Positions 1 through 4,242 of a DNA stretch of 5,190 nucleotides are shown in pieces. The stretch lies in the NCBI GenBank assembly GCA_963169135.1, contig CAUJEQ010000011.1:1-5190 (forward strand), in the 5' to 3' direction. The notes below the pieces were generated by a model, which worked only from the letters and a program-made list of their open reading frames with translations, was not told the DNA's origin and searched no databases. This DNA is from Chloroflexota bacterium (GTDB lineage Bacteria; Chloroflexota; Dehalococcoidia; Tepidiformales; Tepidiformaceae). Position numbers and translations under genes: made by a program. How positions within the stretch are numbered: the first letter of the stretch is position 1; every line of letters starts with the position of its first letter.

Positions 1-54
1 GACCGTGACGGCAAGAAGGAGCGCCGCCAGGGCGAAGTACAGGCCCAGTCGCAT
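1..54 (-). CDS. Partial N-terminus of a membrane or exported protein
   Basis: The first 18 codons of a leftward gene are present, starting with the ATG at 54-52 and running off the window edge. The visible peptide is MRLGLYFALAALLLAVTV: one Arg followed by an uninterrupted hydrophobic stretch. This is the form of a signal peptide or first transmembrane helix. The start is well supported because the complement of 58-64 reads GGAGGAG, an almost ideal Shine-Dalgarno sequence at normal spacing. The gene begins 16 nt after the stop of the upstream methyltransferase, so it is probably the fourth gene of the leftward operon. The function cannot be assigned from 18 residues. Confidence 0.72.
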   Translation of the reverse strand, partial: MRLGLYFALAALLLAVTV

Positions 55-57
55 GAG

Positions 58-64
58 CTCCTCC
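58..64 (-). promoter_or_regulatory. Strong Shine-Dalgarno for the left-edge gene
   Basis: On the minus strand this reads GGAGGAG and ends 3 nt before the ATG at 54-52. It is the strongest ribosome-binding site in the window. It is the main evidence that the short open frame at the left edge is a real gene start rather than chance. Confidence 0.7.
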
Positions 65-70
65 GGACGG

Positions 71-763
71 TTACCGCACGCGGATGGCCACCAGCAGCAT
101 CGCTGCCGGCAGCCTCCAGCGCATGTCCCAGCGGATACCCAGCCCATCCAGGGGCGTGGGGAAGCGGTCTGCGTCGGGGAACTCGTCGAACAGCATCGTC
201 GCCAGGCCTTCGGCCCCAAGCGAACTGATCAGGTCGCCGAGCGTCCAGCCGTGGCCCTTCGGGTCGTCGTCGCCGAAGTACGACTTGCCGACGACGAACA
301 GCCCTTTGTGCGCCGCGCCAACGCTGGAGATTGGGTGGCGGTCATAGAGCACAAGGCGCCCGGCCGGCTTGAGCACATTGGCGACACTCTCGGCCCACGT
401 GTCGAACGCCTCCAGCCAGTCGAGCGTCCCCCATGGGCAGTAGACCGCGTCGAAGACCTCTTCGCCGAAGACGGCGGCCGGGTCCATTGCATCGCCTGTG
501 GCGAGCTCGACCTGCATGCCGGCACTGTCAGCCAGCTTTTGCACGCGTGCGAGCATTTCGCCGTCGCCGAGCACGGTAACCCCGGCGCCCAGGTTCGCGA
601 ACGAGAGCGCCTCCTCGCCGCTGCCCGGGGGCGCGACAAGGATGGACTTTCCCGCGTGGACGTCAACGCCCTCGGCTTCTGCCGGATTCAGGCAGCTCCC
701 GCCGTGCCGGTAGTACTCCGGGTCGATCTCAAACCACGAAGCGTCCGGCTTCAGCAGGTCCAT
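71..763 (-). CDS. Class I SAM-dependent methyltransferase
   Basis: This 230-residue protein has the size and layout of a small class I (Rossmann-fold) methyltransferase. Visible elements in order are: motif I at about 41-51 (ILVAPPGSGEE); the second strand and following turn at 62-71 (VTVLGDGEML); GDAMD at 90-94, matching the adenine-contacting 'GDa' motif; FDAVYCPWGTLDW at 104-116 (motif IV region); and LKPAGRLVLYDRHP at 131-144, the usual 'LkPGGrlvl.d.HP' strand. The C-terminal third (YFGDDD, HGWTLGDLISSLGAEGL, DEFP) follows the pattern of small-molecule methyltransferases. Motif I is unusual: it lacks the normal acidic residue and first Gly (APPGSG for D/E-x-G-x-G). The acidic residue that normally ends strand 2 is shifted by one (D67). 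The start is ATG 763-761, which overlaps the phosphatase stop in TGATG. The frame stays open further upstream, but that part lies within the phosphatase gene and is discarded. The substrate is unknown. Confidence 0.87.
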   Translation of the reverse strand: MDLLKPDASWFEIDPEYYRHGGSCLNPAEAEGVDVHAGKSILVAPPGSGEEALSFANLGAGVTVLGDGEMLARVQKLADSAGMQVELATGDAMDPAAVFGEEVFDAVYCPWGTLDWLEAFDTWAESVANVLKPAGRLVLYDRHPISSVGAAHKGLFVVGKSYFGDDDPKGHGWTLGDLISSLGAEGLATMLFDEFPDADRFPTPLDGLGIRWDMRWRLPAAMLLVAIRVR

Positions 764-1473
764 CAGGCGTTCATGTCGCCGCGCGACTTCTGGAACTCCA
801 TCACGTGGGAGTAGTCGTTGATGGTCAGGAGGAAGCGGCGCGTGTCGGCCGCCCGCATCACCGTGATGCTGGTGTGGTGCACCGAGACCAGGTGATCGAA
901 GACCGAGCCCAGCACCCGGCTCAGGATCGCGTTGATGACCCCGCCGTGGCAGGCCACGACGACACGCATGCCGATACTCTCGTCCACGATCTGGTCGAAC
1001 GCGCCGAACACGCGCGTGCGGAACGCGTCGACGTCTTCGCAATACGGATAAGCCTCGTGCTTGCGCGTCCGCGTGACCTCGCGGTAGATGTCGGCGAGTT
1101 GCTCACGCGAGTAGATGTCGAGCAGGCCCTTGTCCTGCGGGGCGCGCTGCCAGAGGTCGATCTCGCGGAGGTCGGGCACCACGACCGGTGTGAGCCCGTG
1201 ATGCCGGGCAATGGCCTGGCCTGTGTCGTGCGCGCGGCGCATGTTGCTGCTGTACACGCGCCCAATGCGCGCGGGCGCCAGCCGCTCGCCGACCGCCTCG
1301 GCCTGCCGCTTCCCCAGTGCTGAAAGCGGAGCGTCATACGCCTGGCCCAGCGGGATGTTGTCGAAGAACTGCTGTTCACCATGGCGCACCAGCAGCACCT
1401 CGCACATCCCCTCGAACGATTCGGCGAACGGGTTCTCCAGGTCAATCGTCCGGACTCGTTTCCGTGTCGTCAT
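763..1473 (-). CDS. Histidine phosphatase family protein (phosphoglycerate mutase-like)
   Basis: This 236-residue protein belongs to the histidine phosphatase superfamily, branch 1 (PGAM/CobC/SixA-like). These enzymes transfer phosphate through a phosphohistidine. The diagnostic RHGE lies at 30-33, with H31 as the predicted nucleophile. YSSNMRRAHDTGQAIA (74-89) carries the conserved second Arg (R80). LREIDLW (102-108) supplies the general acid Glu (E104), and ACHGGVINAIL (174-184) the second catalytic His (H176). The catalytic set is complete, so it is probably active. Whether it is a mutase, or a phosphatase acting on a metabolite or phosphoprotein, cannot be told. The 20-odd residues before the first strand are slightly longer than usual. 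M23 is an alternative start, but the ATG at 1473 forms an ATGA overlap with the marR stop, which favours the longer form. No good Shine-Dalgarno is visible, so translation is probably coupled to the upstream gene. Confidence 0.9.
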   Translation of the reverse strand: MTTRKRVRTIDLENPFAESFEGMCEVLLVRHGEQQFFDNIPLGQAYDAPLSALGKRQAEAVGERLAPARIGRVYSSNMRRAHDTGQAIARHHGLTPVVVPDLREIDLWQRAPQDKGLLDIYSREQLADIYREVTRTRKHEAYPYCEDVDAFRTRVFGAFDQIVDESIGMRVVVACHGGVINAILSRVLGSVFDHLVSVHHTSITVMRAADTRRFLLTINDYSHVMEFQKSRGDMNA

Positions 1474-1973
1474 GCGTGATTCAACCCCGGCATGGCTACT
1501 GCCGCGAGGTCCGGCTCCACCCGGGAGACGTACTCGCTGGCGTTGACGAAGGCCTTGAGGCCGGCGATGAAGGCCTCCAGGTCTGTGTGGTCCATCTCGA
1601 TGAGGATGCGGCGTGTGAAGACTTCCGTCCCCTGCTCCATCCGGTTACATGTCGCGTTCCCCTGTTCGGTGAGCAGGTTCCGCACGAGCCTCCGGTCGGA
1701 CTCGTCGTCCTCGCGCCGCACCAGGTCCATCTTCACGAGGCGGTCGACGATGCCCGAAATGGTCGGGGGAGTCACGCCGATCTTGTGCGCCAGCTCCCCA
1801 GCGGTAACCCCGGGAGACTCGCGAACCAGAAAGAGCACGCGCAGTTGGGCCGTCGTCAGGCCCATTTCAGCCCACGCGCGGAAGCGGAGCGGGTCGAACA
1901 TGTTGACCGCCTTGCCAAAGTAGCGGATGGCGGTATCGACCGCGTGCTCGGACGCCGGAGGAGAAGTCGACAC
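1470..1973 (-). CDS. MarR-family transcriptional regulator
   Basis: This 167-residue protein has the length and winged-helix pattern of the MarR family, whose members bind palindromic operators as dimers and often respond to small ligands or oxidants. The N-terminal helix (about 8-36) and the C-terminal helices (about 105-150) would form the dimer interface. The DNA-binding core runs from LTTAQLRVLFLV (39-50) through VTAGELAHKIGVTPPTISGIV (56-76; HTH with recognition helix near 68-80). It continues to the wing REDDESDRRLVRNLLTEQG (87-105), which matches the family signature 'r..~p~DrR...l.LT..G'. C109 is the only Cys. The start is GTG at 1973-1971, supported by GAGG 6 nt upstream. A 16-bp palindrome lies just upstream, so autoregulation is likely by analogy. 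It heads the leftward operon and may also affect the divergent genes. The inducer cannot be predicted. Confidence 0.93.
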   Translation of the reverse strand: MSTSPPASEHAVDTAIRYFGKAVNMFDPLRFRAWAEMGLTTAQLRVLFLVRESPGVTAGELAHKIGVTPPTISGIVDRLVKMDLVRREDDESDRRLVRNLLTEQGNATCNRMEQGTEVFTRRILIEMDHTDLEAFIAGLKAFVNASEYVSRVEPDLAAVAMPGLNHA

Positions 1974-1979
1974 GGTTAG

Positions 1980-1983
1980 CCTC
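1980..1983 (-). promoter_or_regulatory. Shine-Dalgarno fixing the GTG start of the MarR gene
   Basis: The minus strand reads GAGG, followed by 6 nt (CTAACC) and the GTG at 1973-1971. No ATG lies nearby in this frame, so this site decides the start. It is only 2 nt from the palindrome at 1985-2000, so a bound regulator could also obstruct this region. Confidence 0.55.
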
Positions 1984-1984
1984 G

Positions 1985-2000
1985 TGCGAAGGACTTCGCA
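1985..2000. promoter_or_regulatory. Perfect 16-bp palindrome, candidate MarR operator
   Basis: The sequence TGCGAAG-GA-CTTCGCA has 7-bp perfect arms and a 2-bp centre. It lies in the 138-nt gap between the divergent MarR-family gene and the MidA-family gene, 12 to 27 nt upstream of the regulator's GTG. MarR-family dimers typically bind palindromes of about this length near their own promoter. A poor TAnnnT-type -10 element for the leftward unit (minus strand TACGCT, 2012-2007) would place transcription initiation near 2000, which puts the palindrome at the start of the transcript. The palindrome is seen directly; its role as operator is inference. As RNA it could also form a short hairpin. 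Confidence 0.55.
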
Positions 2001-2099
2001 GCGCGCAGCGTAACAGGCGGTGGCCGGAAGGCGACAGGGGGCCGGGTTCTACAACGCTACTCACTCCGGCGCGCCCGTGCTCCTCAGCGGTTTGCTCGC

Positions 2100-2105
2100 G
2101 ATACT
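2100..2105 (+). promoter_or_regulatory. Weak -10-like element at leaderless spacing before the MidA-family gene
   Basis: GATACT matches the TATAAT consensus at four of six positions and ends 6 nt before the ATG at 2112, so transcription would start at or next to the start codon. No Shine-Dalgarno is visible upstream, which fits a leaderless mRNA. There is no recognisable -35 hexamer 16-18 nt upstream, so support is weak. Confidence 0.25.
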
Positions 2106-2111
2106 GGACAC

Positions 2112-3188
2112 ATGGCGCTGGATCTCGACCCCGGAACCGCCGCTCTCGGCAACCCACGGCTCATCCAGTCCATCGTCGATGAGATGGCCGGCGGGGCCAT
2201 CCCCTTCGAGCGCTTCATGGAACTGGCTCTCTACCACCCGGAGCACGGCTACTACCGCAGGCCGGGGCGCATTGGCCGCCAGGGCGACTTCCTCACTAGC
2301 CCGGTTATCCATCCGATGTTCGGGTGGGCGGTCGCAGCATGGTGCCGCGATGCGTGGGAGCGGCTTGGCAAGCCCGCGCAATTCACTATTTTCGAACCTG
2401 CGGCAGGGGAGGGCGCGCTTGCCGCTGCCATCCTCGACTGGGCCGAGGGGCGCACCGACGGCTTCCGTGACTCTATCCGTTATGTTGCGCTCGAACCCAA
2501 CAACCCGGGCGTCGACCCGCGCGTCGAGTGGGCCACGCCGCCCGTCGCGCCGGCCCCGGACGGGGTCGTGGTGACCAATGAGTTCTTCGACGCCTTGCCG
2601 GTGCGGCTCTTCGATACTGGTCCGCGCGGCCCGGTGGAGGTGTATGTCCGCTGGGATGGCCAGCGTTTCGTCGAACAGCCCGGCGGTATCGCTTCGATCG
2701 ACGGCGCGCCCATGGAAGGCCGGTTTGAGGTAAACCAGCGCGCCTATCCCGCGATGCGCAGCCTCTGCTCGCTGGTCGAACGCGGTTCGGTGCTCGTGTT
2801 TGATTACGGATACCCCCAGGAAGAGCTCTGGGCCCCGTGGCGCACCACCGGCACCCTCCTCTGCTTCTATCGCCACACCGCGCACGAAGACCCCTACCTC
2901 CACGTTGGCGAACAGGACATCACCGCCCACGTGAACCTCTCAGAACTCGCAGCGGCCGCCGAAGATGAAGGCATGACCGTGTTCGGACCGGTTTCCCAGT
3001 CGGAGTTCCTCTACGCTCTCGGCATCGGCGGGCTCGTCGATGCGGCCCGGGGCGACATGCAGGAGTACTTCGCCCGGCGCCGGGCTCTCGAACAGCTGAC
3101 CGACGGAGCCGGCCTGGGCCGCATCCGGGTGCTGGCCGCCACCCGCGGCATCGAGGGTGTGCCACCCGGGTTCGAGGCCGTCCCGTGA
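2112..3188 (+). CDS. MidA/NDUFAF7-family class I SAM-dependent methyltransferase
   Basis: This 358-residue protein matches the MidA/NDUFAF7 family (DUF185, COG1565). Its mitochondrial members methylate an Arg of a complex I subunit and are needed for complex I assembly. Recognisable family blocks in order are: IPFERFMELALYHPEHGYY (30-48); GRQGDFLTSPVIHPMFG (55-71); the SAM motif FEPAAGEGALA (94-104), where the usual first Gly is Ala; ALEPN (126-130); NEFFDALPVRLF (156-167); VFDYGYPQEELW (229-240); GTLLCFYRH (247-255); and HVGEQDITAHVNLSEL (264-279). The C-terminal GLGRIRVLAATRG (334-346) stands where the family usually has 'mG..FkvL'. The length is normal. The ATG at 2112 has no convincing Shine-Dalgarno, and a GATACT element lies 6 nt upstream, so a leaderless transcript is possible. 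The stop overlaps the next gene by 4 nt. The bacterial substrate is unproven; a subunit of NADH dehydrogenase is the reasonable guess. Confidence 0.93.
   Translation: MALDLDPGTAALGNPRLIQSIVDEMAGGAIPFERFMELALYHPEHGYYRRPGRIGRQGDFLTSPVIHPMFGWAVAAWCRDAWERLGKPAQFTIFEPAAGEGALAAAILDWAEGRTDGFRDSIRYVALEPNNPGVDPRVEWATPPVAPAPDGVVVTNEFFDALPVRLFDTGPRGPVEVYVRWDGQRFVEQPGGIASIDGAPMEGRFEVNQRAYPAMRSLCSLVERGSVLVFDYGYPQEELWAPWRTTGTLLCFYRHTAHEDPYLHVGEQDITAHVNLSELAAAAEDEGMTVFGPVSQSEFLYALGIGGLVDAARGDMQEYFARRRALEQLTDGAGLGRIRVLAATRGIEGVPPGFEAVP
3174..3177 (+). promoter_or_regulatory. Shine-Dalgarno for the peroxiredoxin-like gene, inside the preceding gene
   Basis: GAGG lies within the last codons of the MidA-family gene and is followed by 7 nt and the GTG at 3185. 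It supports the GTG that forms the GTGA overlap with the upstream stop as the true start. Confidence 0.5.
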
Positions 3189-3688
3189 GCGACACCGCAC
3201 CTGCACGCACACCGCGCGAGACGCCGCTCGCCCCCGGCGAACCGGCCCCGCTCTTCACCCTCCCCGCCATCCGCGCGGACGGCTCGCAGTTCGATGCGGA
3301 CCTGGCCGAGCTCCTCGCTGCGGGACCGGTCATGCTCGTGTTCTACCAGGACGACGGGATGCCGGTGTGCACGAGCGAGCTGAAGGCATTCGCTCAGGAG
3401 CACGGACTTCTCGCGGAGGCCGGTGTACAGGTGCTGGCGATCAACACCAACGGACTCGGCTCGCACCGGCGTTTCCAGGAGCGCGATCACTACCCCTTCC
3501 CGCTCATCAGCGACTTCCACGGCAACGTGGTGCAGGCGTACGGCATGTGGGATCCCGACGAGGCGAAGTCGCGGCGCGGAGTCGTGATCGTCGGTGCCGA
3601 CGGCCGCGTCACGTACGCCCTCCCCCACTTCAACCCGGGCAGTGTCTCGACATTTGAGGAGATCTTCCGCGCGCTGGGCCTTGCCTGA
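3185..3688 (+). CDS. Peroxiredoxin-like (AhpC/TSA family) protein, single Cys, atypical active site
   Basis: This 167-residue protein has the thioredoxin-fold layout of the AhpC/TSA and BCP-type peroxiredoxins, which reduce peroxides through a peroxidatic Cys. Supporting pieces are: PGEPAPLFTLPAI (17-29; the usual N-terminal 'G..aPdF.Lp'); VMLVFYQDDGMPVCTSEL (49-66); VQVLAINTNGLGSHRRF (81-97); YPFPLISD (103-110); AYGMW (118-122); and RRGVVIVGADGRV (130-142). C62 aligns with the peroxidatic Cys and is the only Cys, so any peroxidase would be of the 1-Cys type. The normal P-x3-T/S-x2-C motif is changed: the Pro is Q55 and the catalytic Thr/Ser is M59. Either activity is low or altered, or the protein does something else with the fold. 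R130 or R131 may be the conserved active-site Arg. No signal peptide is seen, so it is cytoplasmic. The GTG start overlaps the MidA-family stop (GTGA), implying coupled expression. Confidence 0.87.
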   Translation: MSDTAPARTPRETPLAPGEPAPLFTLPAIRADGSQFDADLAELLAAGPVMLVFYQDDGMPVCTSELKAFAQEHGLLAEAGVQVLAINTNGLGSHRRFQERDHYPFPLISDFHGNVVQAYGMWDPDEAKSRRGVVIVGADGRVTYALPHFNPGSVSTFEEIFRALGLA

Positions 3689-3707
3689 CACCGCTCACTC
3701 CCAACCT

Positions 3708-3713
3708 GATACC
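3708..3713 (+). promoter_or_regulatory. Weak -10-like element before the IscU-type gene
   Basis: GATACC in the 33-nt gap ends 8 nt before the GTG at 3722. It shares GATAC with the element upstream of the gene at 2112, and neither gene has a Shine-Dalgarno. It could allow separate, leaderless or near-leaderless expression of the scaffold gene. There is no clear -35 match. Confidence 0.2.
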
Positions 3714-3721
3714 TTTTCCGG

Positions 3722-4096
3722 GTGGCAGCCTACTCCGACACGGTCATCGAACACTTCCAGAACCCTCGCAACGCGGGCGAGATCGACCATCCAGACGGCG
3801 AGGCAACGAAGTCCAACCCGGTTTGCGGTGACCGGATGCGCGTCACCATCCGGATCGCGGACGGGCGGGTGTCCGAAGTCCGCTGGCAAACGCGCGGCTG
3901 TCCCCCCGCCATCGCTACCAGCTCCTTCACGAGCGAGCTGGTGCGGGGCTGGACGCTGGAGGAGGTGGAGGCGCTGACGCGCGAGCGAATCGCCGAGGCG
4001 ATCGGAGGGCTTCCGGGCGATAAAGTGCACTGCAGCGTGCTCGCCGCCGACGCGCTTCGCGGCGCAATCGCCGACTACCGGTCGCGCACCCCCTGA
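3722..4096 (+). CDS. iscU: IscU/NifU N-terminal-type iron-sulfur cluster scaffold
   Basis: This 124-residue protein is the scaffold on which Fe-S clusters are assembled with a cysteine desulfurase before transfer to target proteins. YSDTVIEHFQNPRNAG (4-19) is the typical N-terminus. The three ligand Cys are present in NPVCGDRM (C35, with D37), RGCPPAIATSS (C60) and KVHCSVLAADAL (H103, C104), and the C-terminus AIADYRSR (115-122) is canonical. The C60-C104 spacing of 44 is like IscU and leaves no room for the roughly 20-residue insert of SufU. Differences from enterobacterial IscU are PP after C60 instead of the usual small residues, and GLPGDK where the LPPVK chaperone-recognition motif would be. 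GTG at 3722 is chosen because it gives the family N-terminus exactly. It has no Shine-Dalgarno, but GATACC lies 8 nt upstream. No desulfurase gene lies beside it. It is 33 nt after the peroxiredoxin-like gene and could share its transcript or have its own. Confidence 0.92.
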   Translation: MAAYSDTVIEHFQNPRNAGEIDHPDGEATKSNPVCGDRMRVTIRIADGRVSEVRWQTRGCPPAIATSSFTSELVRGWTLEEVEALTRERIAEAIGGLPGDKVHCSVLAADALRGAIADYRSRTP

Positions 4097-4187
4097 GGAT
4101 CCCCGAGACGGTCTGCTCACAAAGGAAAGGCGCCCCGCTTCGTCCCATCCCGGTCACCCGGCGTTCACCGGCTGGCCCCCTTCCACG

Positions 4188-4242
4188 GTCGATTCCTCTA
4201 ACAGGCTCCTTGCGAAAGACACGGAGCCCTGGGGGATTCGAT
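4188..4242 (+). promoter_or_regulatory. Leader hairpin that sequesters the RBS of the CAP-domain gene
   Basis: The last 53 nt before the CAP gene can fold into one long hairpin reaching the start codon. The pairs are TCGA 4189-4192 with TCGA 4238-4241; a T-T mismatch; TCCTC 4194-4198 with GGGGA 4232-4236 (one G-U); an unpaired TAA; CA 4202-4203 with TG 4230-4231 (C4229 bulged); and GGCTCC 4204-4209 with GGAGCC 4223-4228. The apex closes as TGC/GCA with a bulged A4219 around a GAAA tetraloop (4214-4217). The lower stem covers the whole Shine-Dalgarno GGGGGA (4231-4236) and the A of ATG, so the fold would block ribosome loading unless opened. This suggests translational control (thermosensor, ligand or protein binding). 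It matches no riboswitch consensus I can recall. The pairing is seen in the sequence; the regulatory role is inferred. Confidence 0.5.

Noticed and set aside
5..814. 269-codon plus-strand open frame opposite the methyltransferase
   Set aside because: It is antisense to a protein with clear methyltransferase motifs. The translation is low-complexity Arg/Ala/Val-rich with no family pattern, as expected in high-GC shadow frames.
764..1042. Upstream extension of the methyltransferase frame to a start at 1042
   Set aside because: This part lies in another frame of the histidine phosphatase gene and is Arg-rich without motifs. The ATG at 763 in the TGATG overlap gives a normal N-terminus.
1997..2010. 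Tandem CGCAGCG repeat next to the palindrome
   Set aside because: Two 7-bp copies of a GC-rich word are weak evidence in this background, and the first overlaps the palindrome arm. It was not reported as a separate site.
2061..2930. 289-codon minus-strand frame opposite the MidA-family gene
   Set aside because: The plus strand carries several conserved MidA/NDUFAF7 blocks across the same bases. The minus frame shows no recognisable domain.
3011..3691. 226-codon minus-strand frame opposite the peroxiredoxin-like gene
   Set aside because: The frame is antisense to recognised motifs in two genes and its composition is Arg/Ala-biased, so it is a shadow.
4097..4187. Possible terminator after the IscU-type gene, including three CCGG words at 4150-4171
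   Set aside because: Only 4-bp stems can be drawn and no T-run follows. No convincing intrinsic terminator or promoter is visible in this stretch.
4188..4242. Assignment of the leader hairpin to a c-di-GMP-I (GEMM) riboswitch because of its GAAA loop and nearby ACACGG
   Set aside because: The two-helix arrangement and the conserved GCAAA/GCAAAGCC elements of that class are not present. Only a superficial resemblance remains.
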